The notes under the pieces are model-generated. The model ran no database searches. It saw only the letters and a list, made by a program, of their open reading frames with translations, and was not told the origin of the DNA. A program made the position numbers and the translations under genes. Shown here piece by piece: positions 1 to 8,073 of a stretch of 64,000 nt of DNA. The stretch spans positions 8,308,001 through 8,372,000 of the forward strand of contig BJHW01000001.1 in NCBI GenBank assembly GCA_005405945.1, given 5' to 3'. Position 1 is the first letter of the stretch, and each line of letters opens with the position of its first letter. The stretch comes from Streptomyces violaceusniger (GTDB lineage Bacteria > Actinomycetota > Actinomycetes > Streptomycetales > Streptomycetaceae).

Positions 1-1667
1 GCCACCACCTCGGTGACCTCGCCGGTCCGTGGCCCGAGCCAGGTCTTGACCGGCCGGTCGCCCGGGTTGAGCAGGACCCGCAGCGGGCCGCGCTGAAAGC
101 TGAAGCAGCCGTCCGAACCGGAGGACAGGCCCGTGTACGACCAGGTGGGGTCGGTCAGGGCCGGTTCGGCGCGGCGCAGTGCGATCAGTCGGCGGTACCA
201 GTCGAGCAGCGCCCGGTGCGGCTCCCGCTCCGGCTCCCGCCAGTCGAGGCAGGACCGCAGCCGGGTGGCCGGGTCCTGGGGGTCGGGCACGTCGCCTTCC
301 GCCCAGCCGTGGGCGGCGAATTCCCGGCGACGGCCGGACCGCACCGCCTCGGCCAGCTCCGGATCCTGGTGGTCGGTGAAGTACTGCCAGGGCGTGCGGG
401 CGCCCCACTCCTCGCCCATGAAGAGCATGGGGGTGAAGGGCGCGCACAGCACCACGGCCGCCGCACAGGCCAGCAGCCCGGGGGAGAGCCGGGCGGAGAG
501 CCGGTCGCCGACCGCGCGATTGCCCACCTGGTCATGGGTCTGGGCGTAGCCGAGCAGCCGGTGCGCGGGGGTGGTGTGGGTGTTCAGCGGACTGCCGTGG
601 CGGCGGCCCCGGAACGCCGAATGGGTGCCGTCGTGGAAGAAGCCGCCCATCAGCGTCTTGACCAGGGCCCCGGGACCCTCGGCGGAGAAGTCGGCGTAGT
701 AGCCCTGCCGCTCACCGGTGAGGAATGTGTGCAGGGCGTGATGGAAGTCGTCGTTCCACTGCGCGTGCAGACCGTGGCCGCCCGCCTCGCGCGGGGCGGT
801 GGTGCGCGGATCGTTGAGGTCCGACTCGCCGATGAGGAACAGCGGACGGCCGGTGCGGGCGGCCAGCGCGTCCACGGCGGCCGACAGCTCGGCCAGGAAG
901 TGCCGGGCCCGGGTGTCGCGCAGCGCGTGCACCGCGTCCAGCCGCAGCCCGTCGAGGCGGAAGTCGCGCAGCCAGGCGAGCGCGCTGCCGATGAAGTACG
1001 CGCGCACTTCGTCGGAGCCGGGCGCGTCGAGGTTGACCGCCGCGCCCCAGGGGGTGTGGTGGGTGTCGGTGAAGTACGGGCCGAAGACCGGGAGGTGGTT
1101 CCCGGAGGGGCCCAGATGGTTGTGGACCACATCGAGGACCACGCCGAGGCCGTGCCCGTGCGCGGCGTCCACGAACCGCGCCAGCCCCTCCGGCCCGCCG
1201 TACGGCTCGTGCACCGCCCAGGGCGCCACGCCGTCGTACCCCCAGCCATGGGTCCCGGGGAACGGGCAGACGGGCATCAGCTGCACATGGGTGATGCCCA
1301 ACTCGGCCAGGTGCGGCAGCCGTTCGGCCGCCGCCTCGAAGGTGCCCTCATGGGTGAAGGTGCCGATGTGCAGCTCGTAGAGGACCGCGCCCGGCAGCGG
1401 CCGCCCGAACCACTCCCGCTCCCAGCGGAAGCGGGAGTGGTCGACCACCGCGCTCAGCCCCTCCGGGCCGTCCGGCTGGCGGCGGGAGCGCGGATCGGGG
1501 AGCGGCGGGCCGTCGTCGAGCGCGAAGCCGTACCGCGTGCCGGGCCCGGCCTCGGCCTCGGCCCGCCACCACCCCGCGCGGCCCGGGTCGGGCTCCATGG
1601 GGCGGTCCCGCCCGTCCACATGGAGCCCGACCCGCTCGGCGTGCGGCGCCCACACCTTGAACAGCAC
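1..1667 (-). CDS. treZ: Malto-oligosyltrehalose trehalohydrolase, 3' end beyond the window
   Basis: GH13 enzyme that hydrolyses maltooligosyl-trehalose to free trehalose in the cytoplasm, the last step of the TreY-TreZ route. About 555 codons are present; the gene runs off the left edge. The GTG at 1667, preceded by GAGGAG seven bases upstream, gives VLFKVWAPHAERVGL, the usual N-terminal CBM48-like start. The barrel domain shows VLDVVHNHLGP (near 1130), RLDGLRLDAVHALRD with the catalytic Asp (near 940) and FLIGESDLND with the acid/base Glu (near 825). No ATG-started frame covers it, so it is easy to miss. It lies downstream of treY and treX in the same orientation, but an LPMO and an acetyltransferase separate them, so it is probably transcribed on its own. 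Identification is firm. Confidence 0.93.
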   Translation of the reverse strand, partial: MLFKVWAPHAERVGLHVDGRDRPMEPDPGRAGWWRAEAEAGPGTRYGFALDDGPPLPDPRSRRQPDGPEGLSAVVDHSRFRWEREWFGRPLPGAVLYELHIGTFTHEGTFEAAAERLPHLAELGITHVQLMPVCPFPGTHGWGYDGVAPWAVHEPYGGPEGLARFVDAAHGHGLGVVLDVVHNHLGPSGNHLPVFGPYFTDTHHTPWGAAVNLDAPGSDEVRAYFIGSALAWLRDFRLDGLRLDAVHALRDTRARHFLAELSAAVDALAARTGRPLFLIGESDLNDPRTTAPREAGGHGLHAQWNDDFHHALHTFLTGERQGYYADFSAEGPGALVKTLMGGFFHDGTHSAFRGRRHGSPLNTHTTPAHRLLGYAQTHDQVGNRAVGDRLSARLSPGLLACAAAVVLCAPFTPMLFMGEEWGARTPWQYFTDHQDPELAEAVRSGRRREFAAHGWAEGDVPDPQDPATRLRSCLDWREPEREPHRALLDWYRRLIALRRAEPALTDPTWSYTGLSSGSDGCFSFQRGPLRVLLNPGDRPVKTWLGPRTGEVTEVV

Positions 1668-1680
1668 TGGCGTCTCCTCA

Positions 1681-1724
1681 CCTCGACCTGGCTACGGTCC
1701 TCGACCTGGCCACGGTCCTCGACC
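1681..1724. repeat. 18-bp tandem duplication in the treZ leader
   Basis: Two nearly identical 18-bp units (1681-1698 and 1699-1716, one mismatch) are followed by a third partial unit to 1724. They sit directly upstream of the treZ ribosome binding site, between treZ and the acetyltransferase. No function is evident. Confidence 0.7.
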
Positions 1725-1806
1725 ATGCTGCGGGACGCGGCGCCGGTGGCGCAGCAGGACGACATCGGTCGGCGGCAGGGATCGGTCAGCGGCAGGGCGA
1801 CATCCG

Positions 1807-2715
1807 TCAGACGAGGTTGATGCGCTCCTGGGTGACGGGATACCCCGCCCTGGCGAAGTGCGCGGCCATGGGCAGGTTGGGCTGGTCCGTCGCCGCCGCG
1901 ATCTTCGTGGCCCCTCGTTCCACCAGATCGTGGGTGCACTCCACGAGCAGGTCGTACGCGTAGCCGTGGCCGCGCTGCTCGGCGACGACCCCTATGAAGC
2001 CCACGCAGGGGCCCGACGGATTGTGCGCGGGCACCTGGATGCCGACCAGCTCGCCCTCGGGCGTCCAGGCCAGCCGCCGCCACTCGCGCGGCGACGGGCA
2101 CCAGGAGAAGAAGTCCATGAGCTCGCGCACCGCGGCGTCGACACCTCCTCGTTCGATGGCGCGCCGGTCGTGGGCGTCGAGCGAGCCGGGCATGATGCGG
2201 CGCAGCGCGTCCTCGATCACCGCGTCATCGGGCTCCGGCCGGAACTCGAGACGCCCCGGTCGGGCGGGCAGTCCGCACTCCGGCGTCCACTCATAGCGGT
2301 AGCGCTCGACCAACGGCTCGAGCCCGCCAGCCACGGCGGCGTCGACCCGGGCCTGGGCGGCGGCCCGCACCTCGGGCCGATCGCGCCAGCCGGACGGGGC
2401 CAGCAGGCTGTACTCGGCGCGCAGCGGTGCGGTGCGCAGCAGTTCGGCGGCGGCGTCGGCCTCGCCCTCGGCGAAGTCGAACCAATCCAGGGCGATGGGC
2501 GCGGCGTCCTCCGGCCCGGCCCACCACGCGGCGCGGGCCACGACCCGCCCCTCGCGCAGCGCCACCCAGGTCCAGTCGGGACGGTACTCGCCGCCCTGGC
2601 CGACGGTGGCGTAGGTGTCGCCGAAGGCGCCTCGGCCGACGAGCGCGGGCACGCGCAGGTCATGGAACAGATGGGCGTCGCCCTCGGTGAGGGGACGGAT
2701 GACCAGATCGGTCAT
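1807..2715 (-). CDS. GNAT family N-acetyltransferase
   Basis: Predicted acyl-CoA-dependent N-acetyltransferase of 302 residues; the substrate is unknown. The start at 2715 (MTDLVIRPLTEGDAHLFHDL) is chosen because GGAAGGA lies seven bases upstream and the family begins at this beta strand; an upstream in-frame ATG at 2859 adds an unrelated arginine-rich stretch. There are two GNAT-like halves: the N-terminal one carries the RPLTEGD strand, and the C-terminal one has the acetyl-CoA loop VVAEQRGHGYAYDLL (near residues 245-260) and a closing ARAGYPVTQERINLV. That two-domain form is common in actinobacterial acetyltransferases of this size. It is followed 140 bp later by treZ with no obvious functional link. 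Confidence 0.8.
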   Translation of the reverse strand: MTDLVIRPLTEGDAHLFHDLRVPALVGRGAFGDTYATVGQGGEYRPDWTWVALREGRVVARAAWWAGPEDAAPIALDWFDFAEGEADAAAELLRTAPLRAEYSLLAPSGWRDRPEVRAAAQARVDAAVAGGLEPLVERYRYEWTPECGLPARPGRLEFRPEPDDAVIEDALRRIMPGSLDAHDRRAIERGGVDAAVRELMDFFSWCPSPREWRRLAWTPEGELVGIQVPAHNPSGPCVGFIGVVAEQRGHGYAYDLLVECTHDLVERGATKIAAATDQPNLPMAAHFARAGYPVTQERINLV

Positions 2716-3079
2716 GGGGTTCCTTCCAGGAGAGTGCTGCGCTCCCGGTCGATGCCTGATCGAACCATGTGTGATCAGACGCGGATACGCCCGGGGGACA
2801 GGGGGCGGGAGCGCGGAAACGTCGTGATGTCCATTGCTCTCGCCTCCTTCCTCGATCACGGGCGTGCCTGCACTCTAGCCACGTCCCCGCCTCCGCGTCC
2901 ACGCCTTATGGAACCGGAGCCGACGGGGTCCGGGACGGCCGGGGATGTCACCGGAAAGCCGGAACTTCAGGGGGTTCCCAAGATTCTTTCGGCGGGGACA
3001 ACCTGCGCTCCCCACGCCCGGTCGCACCTCATGCGTCACAGCGACGCACTACCCCGAATCGATTCAACGGAGGTTGGAC
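2716..3079. other. Divergent intergenic region between acetyltransferase and AMIN-like gene
   Basis: 364 bp holding both promoters. No reading frame with Streptomyces codon bias was found. An imperfect dyad with GGAAC and GTTCC arms lies near 2961-2978, about 100 bp before the AMIN-like start. I see no convincing -35/-10 pair. Confidence 0.4.
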
Positions 3080-3655
3080 ATGCGACGGTGGGGAACCGCG
3101 ATCGCGGCGATCGTGCTGGCGAGCGCCGGTCTGGCGGGGACGGCCGGGGCGGCGCAGGCCGTCGGCACGAGCTCGGCGGTGTGCGCGACCGCCTGGGGCA
3201 GTCTCGAGAAGACGGCGCCGCTCGCCGGCGGGAAGCCGCTGGAGAACGTCAGAACCAGTCAGAACGAGTGTTACGACCGCATGGTCTTCGACATCAAGGG
3301 CGCGACGGCCGCCGACAAGACCGGCTTCCGCGTCGGCTACGTCCAGACCCTGAACCAGGCCGGCACCGGTGACCCGATCGCGGTCGGCGGCGGGGCGATC
3401 CTGGAGATCAAGGTGGGCGCGTCCACCTACGACTACGAGGCGGGCGAGCGGACATACCCGGGCCAGGCCCGACAGCAGCTGCCGGGGGTGGACGTCTCGG
3501 GCTACCAGACCTTCCGGGACACCCGCTTCGCCAGCAGCTTCGAGGGTGAGACCCAGATCGGGCTCGGGGTGCGAGCGCGGCTGCCGTTCCGCGTCCTCCA
3601 GTCGGACGGCCATGTGATCGTGGACGTCGCCCACTCCTGGAACGCGGCGAGCTGA
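3080..3655 (+). CDS. Secreted AMIN-like domain protein
   Basis: Exported protein of 191 residues. The ATG at 3080 follows GGAGG and starts a Sec signal peptide (MRRWGTAIAAIVLASAGLAGTAGAAQA, cleavage near residue 27). The mature part (YDRMVFDIKG, FRVGYVQ, ILEIKVG, LPFRVLQSDGHVIVDVAH) has the beta-rich pattern of the actinobacterial AMIN-like domain. AMIN domains elsewhere localise amidases or secretion proteins at the cell wall, so a surface location is expected; no catalytic motif is visible. The open frame extends upstream to 2945, but that extension lacks a signal peptide and a Shine-Dalgarno sequence. It is a single gene, convergent with the LPMO. Confidence 0.78.
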   Translation: MRRWGTAIAAIVLASAGLAGTAGAAQAVGTSSAVCATAWGSLEKTAPLAGGKPLENVRTSQNECYDRMVFDIKGATAADKTGFRVGYVQTLNQAGTGDPIAVGGGAILEIKVGASTYDYEAGERTYPGQARQQLPGVDVSGYQTFRDTRFASSFEGETQIGLGVRARLPFRVLQSDGHVIVDVAHSWNAAS

Positions 3656-3660
3656 GCGGG

Positions 3661-3702
3661 GCCGGTCTGCCGCCCGCGAGGGGGAAGGAGCGGCAGACCG
3701 GC
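3661..3702 (+). terminator. Stem-loop terminator after the AMIN-like gene
   Basis: A perfect 13-bp inverted repeat (3661-3673 with 3690-3702) begins five bases after the stop codon at 3655. It has no T-tract, as is usual in Streptomyces. It could also serve the convergent LPMO gene. Confidence 0.7.
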
Positions 3703-3775
3703 GCGCGGGATGAGGTGCACCTGACAGATCAGTGAGCGGGTCGGAGCACCTGCGTGGACCGGTGTGAGACGCAGA

Positions 3776-4888
3776 CTAGTGCACCATGCAGATTGGCGCG
3801 GCCGTTGTGTCCGGAGAGCCGCCGCCGGCCGTATAGCCGAAGGTCGTCGAGGCCCCGGTGGCCAGTGAACCGTTCCAGTCGGCGTTGGTGACCGAGGCCG
3901 AGGAATCGGTGGTGGTCAGCTTGCCGTTCCAGACGCTGTCGATCCGCTGCCCGGACGGCACCGTCCAGTCGACCATCCATGAGGAGATGGGCGTGGCACC
4001 GGAGTTGGAGACCGTCACCTCGGCCTGGTAGCCGCCGTTCCAGGTGCTGGTCACCTCCTGGGTGGCGGAGCAGGAGGCCGTCGGCGGATTGCCCGGCGGG
4101 TCCGTGGGGTCGCTGCCACCGCCGCCGGCGGCGCCCGGCACCGTCACTTCGCCGTTGCCGCCGTCGAAAACCACGTCGGAGCAGCTGTAGAAGGTCTCCT
4201 GGCTGTCCGAGCGCGTCCACACGGTGTAGATGATGTGGCGCCCGCTCTTGCCGGAGGGCAGATTGGCCGTCCAGGTGTACTTGCCGTCCACCGTGCCGAC
4301 CTGGCCGGACAGCGGCGGGTTCGTCACCGTGTTGAACGGCTGGTCCTCCAGGTCGTTCCAGGTGAGCGGCTTGGTCGGGTCGATCGGGTTCTTGGTGACA
4401 TAGCTGCGGAACGACCCCGGGTGCGCGGCCCAGGCGTTGTACGAGAACTGCATCGACTTGCCGGACGTCAGATGCGTCACCGGCCAGTCCTTGCTGCCCA
4501 CGTCGAAGCCGGAGAAGTCATAGACGGTGGCCGCGCCGCTGCACAGCTTGCCGTCCGGGATGAACCCCTTGGTGCGGCCCGCGCCGTCCGAGCGGAGCAC
4601 CGCGAACCAGTTGTAGAACGGCGTCGCGCCGCTCTTGTCGTACGCGGCCTTGCACGCCGGGTTGGTCGGCTTGACCTCACCGGTCGAGGACAGGCTGTAC
4701 TTCCAGCAGAGATAGGTGCGGCTGCCCGGCGCCATCGGTGCGCCGTGCGCGGAGGCGCTGCCGCCGGAGAAGAAGACGAGGCCCAGGGCGGGCAGGACCG
4801 AGAGCAGGACCAGCAGTACGGACCTGCGCGCGCGGGAGCCGCCCGGCGGGCGTGCGGAAGAGGCGAGTGCCAGTGATCGTCGAGGCAT
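3776..4888 (-). CDS. Cellulose-active lytic polysaccharide monooxygenase (AA10) with C-terminal CBM2
   Basis: Secreted copper enzyme of 370 residues that oxidatively cleaves crystalline cellulose. An N-terminal export signal ends SGGSASA, leaving His48 as the mature first residue; with His156 (NAWAAHPGSF) it forms the copper histidine brace. Phe233 in SQETFYSCSD matches the axial position. The core (residues 48-250) closely resembles Streptomyces CelS2-type LPMOs: GSRTYLC, NWFAVL, PDGKLCSG, SDVVFDGGNGEV. A Gly/Pro linker (251-270) leads to a CBM2 cellulose-binding module with the expected tryptophans (TWNGGYQAEV, SSWMVDWTV, VWNG, DWNG). The start at 4888 gives a complete signal peptide. A perfect CebR operator lies 47 bp upstream, which predicts induction by cello-oligosaccharides. 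Confidence 0.93.
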   Translation of the reverse strand: MPRRSLALASSARPPGGSRARRSVLLVLLSVLPALGLVFFSGGSASAHGAPMAPGSRTYLCWKYSLSSTGEVKPTNPACKAAYDKSGATPFYNWFAVLRSDGAGRTKGFIPDGKLCSGAATVYDFSGFDVGSKDWPVTHLTSGKSMQFSYNAWAAHPGSFRSYVTKNPIDPTKPLTWNDLEDQPFNTVTNPPLSGQVGTVDGKYTWTANLPSGKSGRHIIYTVWTRSDSQETFYSCSDVVFDGGNGEVTVPGAAGGGGSDPTDPPGNPPTASCSATQEVTSTWNGGYQAEVTVSNSGATPISSWMVDWTVPSGQRIDSVWNGKLTTTDSSASVTNADWNGSLATGASTTFGYTAGGGSPDTTAAPICMVH

Positions 4889-4934
4889 TGCGCGTGCTTT
4901 CCCTTCGACGTGAACGGGTCAGGAACCGTCGGCG

Positions 4935-4948
4935 TGGGAGCGCTCCCA
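4935..4948. promoter_or_regulatory. CebR operator (cellulose-utilisation repressor box)
   Basis: The perfect 14-bp palindrome TGGGAGCGCTCCCA is the consensus operator of the LacI-family repressor CebR, which senses cello-oligosaccharides in Streptomyces. It sits 47 bp upstream of the LPMO start, where binding would block its promoter. Confidence 0.92.
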
Positions 4949-5136
4949 ATTTCTTGGTGAACGTAGCGCGCCCCCGGGCAGCTGTAAATGCTTCAGGACA
5001 TGAAGGCCGCAGGCCTTTCTGGCGGGCCGTCAGGCAGGGCGGTGAGGGGGCCGTTCCGTTTGCTCCGGACGGACCGCTCCGTTGGCCCCGTACGGGCCGT
5101 TCCGTTGGCCCCGGACGGGCTGCTCCGGTGGGCCCG

Positions 5137-7794
5137 TCAGATCCGGATCAGCAGCGCCACCGGAAGCCGGGACAGCAGCGCATCCAGCGCTGTCGGGCCC
5201 TCGGCGGTCCGCCCGGTCAGCAGGTCCCGCCAGCGGCCCGGTGGCAGCGGCAGCCGGCTGGCGCCCCAGCCGCCCGCCTCCGCCAGCCGCCGCGACAGCC
5301 GGGTGACCACGGTGACCGCTCCTCCAGGTGCGCCATCCGCGCTGTCCGTACTGTCCGTCCGTAAGAAGGCCACGCAGTGCTCGGCGGACGGACCGGAGGC
5401 GGGCAGCGGCGTATACGCACTCCCGGGGCCGAACCACCCCGGACGCTTCCGGCGCAGGTTCAGTGCCGCCTGGGTGAGCAGCAGCTTCTCGGCCGACGGG
5501 CCGTCGGCCGGCTCGCCGCCCAGCGCGGGCGGGCGGCGGTTGTCCGGGTCGACGAGGGCCATATAGACGTGTTCGGTGCCCATATAGAGGTCGGGAACGC
5601 CCGGCATGGTGAGCTGGAGCAGGGCGGCGCCGAGCGCGTTGACCCGCGCCGGTCCGTCGAGTTCGGCGCCGATCGCGGCCCACACGGACGCGTCGGCCGC
5701 GCACGGCCCGGCCTCCAGGAAGGCGGTCACCTCCGCCTCGTACGCCGCGTTCTGCTCCGTCCAGGTGCTCTGCAGCCCCGCCTCGCGCACCGCCTTGAGG
5801 ACGGCCGGGACCAGCCGTTCGGCGTCCCCGTGGCCCAGCGCGAGCGCGGTCTGCCAGGCCGTCCAGGCCAGATGGGGGTCGGGGGCGGGGGCCGAGCGGG
5901 TCAGCTCCTCCACCGTCCGCCCCCACCAGCCGGGGCATTCGGTGAGCGCCGCGAGCCGGGCCCGGGCGTCCGCGCTGCGCTTGGTGTCGTGCGTGGAGAG
6001 CACCGTGCCGGTGGCGGGCCAGTCCCTCAAGCGCCGGACCGCGAAGGCGTGGAACTCCTCCGGGGCCACGGCAGGTCGCCCCGGATCGCCGCCCACCTCG
6101 GCGGCCGACAGCAGCGGGGTGTAGCGGTAGAAGGCGGTGTCCTCCACCGACTTGGCGCGCAGCGCGGCCGCCGTCTGGGCGAAGCGGGCGCAGAAGTCGC
6201 GGTGGTCCGGGCCGTCCCCGAGCCCGCCCAGCGCCGCGTCCCGCACCACCCGCACCGCCTGGGCCTCCTGCGCCACCGTGAACGCCTCCCGGGCACCCGC
6301 CGCCGCCGAGCGCAGCATCACCGCGTCGGCGTCCGTGGCGGGCGGGCCGCCCACGGCGGCGTACGGACGGTAGACCGGCAGCCGCACCAGCAGCTCGCGA
6401 ATCGCCGTGCGCAGCGCCCAGGGCGCGTGGTCGCGCAGCCGGGGGTCGGCCGCGCAGATGCGGGAGGCGGTGCGCGTCAGCCGTTCCACCTCGGCCGCGA
6501 GCTCATGCGTGACCACCTCATGGGCGGCGCGGCGGACCGTGGCGGCCCAGTCGCCGCCCAGGTCGGCAGGGGGAGCGGCGAAGGCGCGGTAGAGGGCGGT
6601 CAGCTTCGCCAGCCCGTCCGGGTCGACGAAGAGCCCGTCGATGTGGTGCAGCGCGTCATAGCCGGTGGTCCCGGCGACGGGCCAGCCGGCGGGGAGCCGC
6701 TCGTCCCGGGCGAGGATCTTCTCCACGACGGTCCAGCGGGCGCCGCCGCCTTTCGGCGTTGTCCACCGGCCGATGTCGCTTTCTGGCGCAGTCCAGCGGC
6801 CGCCGCTTTCTGGCGTGGTCCGTCGCCCGCCGCTGCTTTCTGGCGTGGTCTCCCGCCCGCCGCTGCTTTCTGGCGTGGTCTCCCGCCCGCCGCTGCTTTC
6901 TGGCGTGGTCCCCCGGCCGCCGCTGCTTTCTGGCGTGGTCCCCCGGCCGCCCCCGCCTTCTGGCGCGGGCCGCCGCCCGCTCCCGCGCTCCCCGTCACCC
7001 GTCGCCGCCCGCACCGCCCGGTCCAGCCGCCGCAGATAGCCCTCCGGGTCGGCGAGCCCGTCCGGGTGGTCGATCCGCAGCCCGTCCACGACCCCGTCCC
7101 GCACCAGCTCCAGCAGCGTGGCATGGGTCGCGTCGAAGACCTCCGGGTCCTCCACCCGCACCGCGATCAGCTCGGAGATGGTGAAGAACCGCCGGTAGTT
7201 GAGCTCGGTGCGGGCCAGCCGCCACCAGCCGAGCCGGTACCACTGGGCGTCCAGCAGCTCGGCGAGCGGCAGCCCCTCGGTGCCGGGCCGCAGCGGGAAG
7301 GCGTGGTCGTAGTAGCGCAGCGTCCCGCCCTCGACCCGCAGCCGGTCCCATTCCTCGCCGAGCGGGCCGCCGAGCACCGGCAGCAGCACCTTGCCGCCGT
7401 GGGCCCGCCAGTCGATGTCGAACCACCGCGCGTACGGCGACTCCGGCCCCTCCCGCAGCACCTCCCACAGCGGCGCGTTGAGCCACTCGGGGGCGGGGGC
7501 GGCCATGTGGTTGGGGACGATGTCGACGATCAGCCCCAAGCCGTGCTCCCGCACCGTACGGGCGAGTGCGCGCAGCCCCTCCTCGCCGCCCAGTTCGGCC
7601 CGGACGGCGGAGTGGTCCACCACGTCATAGCCGTGGGTGGAGCCGGGCACCGCCTCCAGTACGGGGGACAGATGCAGATGGGAGACGCCGAGCGAGGCCA
7701 GGTACGGCACCGCTCGCTCCGCCGCCGCGAAGGGGAAGGCGGGCTGGAGCTGGAGACGATAGGTGGCGGTGGGTGCGCCGGGGTCAGCCGTCAT
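5137..7794 (-). CDS. treY: Malto-oligosyltrehalose synthase with a repeat insertion
   Basis: GH13 intramolecular transglucosylase that turns the reducing-end alpha-1,4 bond of a malto-oligosaccharide into the alpha,alpha-1,1 bond of trehalose. It has 885 residues from the ATG at 7794 (MTADPGAPTATYRLQLQPAF, the typical family start). Seen: VDIVPNHM, GLRIDHPDGL with the nucleophile Asp (near 7070), VVEKIL with the acid/base Glu (near 6720), AGTTGYD and a C-terminal MPGVPDLYMGTE. Between Asp and Glu, where most homologues have a short loop, lies a low-complexity segment of repeated GGRETTPESS units encoded by a 30-bp minisatellite (6780-6980), making the protein longer than usual. The region before 7794 is open but shows no family similarity. 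The Shine-Dalgarno is weak (AGGTGGG, about 12 bases away). Confidence 0.93.
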   Translation of the reverse strand: MTADPGAPTATYRLQLQPAFPFAAAERAVPYLASLGVSHLHLSPVLEAVPGSTHGYDVVDHSAVRAELGGEEGLRALARTVREHGLGLIVDIVPNHMAAPAPEWLNAPLWEVLREGPESPYARWFDIDWRAHGGKVLLPVLGGPLGEEWDRLRVEGGTLRYYDHAFPLRPGTEGLPLAELLDAQWYRLGWWRLARTELNYRRFFTISELIAVRVEDPEVFDATHATLLELVRDGVVDGLRIDHPDGLADPEGYLRRLDRAVRAATGDGERGSGRRPAPEGGGGRGTTPESSGGRGTTPESSGGRETTPESSGGRETTPESSGGRRTTPESGGRWTAPESDIGRWTTPKGGGARWTVVEKILARDERLPAGWPVAGTTGYDALHHIDGLFVDPDGLAKLTALYRAFAAPPADLGGDWAATVRRAAHEVVTHELAAEVERLTRTASRICAADPRLRDHAPWALRTAIRELLVRLPVYRPYAAVGGPPATDADAVMLRSAAAGAREAFTVAQEAQAVRVVRDAALGGLGDGPDHRDFCARFAQTAAALRAKSVEDTAFYRYTPLLSAAEVGGDPGRPAVAPEEFHAFAVRRLRDWPATGTVLSTHDTKRSADARARLAALTECPGWWGRTVEELTRSAPAPDPHLAWTAWQTALALGHGDAERLVPAVLKAVREAGLQSTWTEQNAAYEAEVTAFLEAGPCAADASVWAAIGAELDGPARVNALGAALLQLTMPGVPDLYMGTEHVYMALVDPDNRRPPALGGEPADGPSAEKLLLTQAALNLRRKRPGWFGPGSAYTPLPASGPSAEHCVAFLRTDSTDSADGAPGGAVTVVTRLSRRLAEAGGWGASRLPLPPGRWRDLLTGRTAEGPTALDALLSRLPVALLIRI
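6780..6980. repeat. 30-bp coding minisatellite inside treY
   Basis: About seven tandem units. The central ones (6840-6869, 6870-6899 and neighbours) differ by only one or a few bases, with exact 30-bp periodicity, so the frame is kept and each unit adds ten residues (GGRETTPESS type). Outer units are degenerate (27 bp at the right-coordinate start, irregular at the end). Confidence 0.9.
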
Positions 7795-7950
7795 ATGAAC
7801 GTACGTACCCACCTGACGCGCCCCATCAGAGCTCAGCACGCCCGAACGGACGCGACGCGCACGCCCTGGCGGCGCCTCGCCCGAGGTGTGTTGTCCGGCG
7901 GATCGTGACGCCTGCGGCGGGCCGCTCCCCTCCCCGCCCCTCCCCGAAAC

Positions 7951-8073
7951 TGGGGCTCCGCCCCAGACCCCGGCCGCGTCGCAGGTGGCGCGGTCGACGC
8001 GCTGGCCGGTGAGCCGAGCGCGGCGACGATCGGCTCGTCGACCCCGGGGTCCAGGGGCGGAGCCCCTCAGACC
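7951..8073. repeat. Inverted pair of GGGGCTCCGCCCC-type elements
   Basis: Near 7952 a TGGGGCTCCGCCCCA stem-loop and near 8053 an AGGGGCGGAGCCCCT stem-loop occur in opposite orientation between treY and treX. This short palindrome is widespread in Streptomyces intergenic regions. It may terminate treX transcription or act as a processing site before treY. Confidence 0.6.

Noticed and set aside
6780-6980. CRISPR array
   Set aside because: The repeats are contiguous with no spacers, in frame inside treY, and no cas genes are nearby.
5377-7908. Long open frame of about 840 codons on the plus strand opposite treY
   Set aside because: It mirrors treY, has Arg/Gly/Ala-rich composition without any motif and arises from high-GC third positions.
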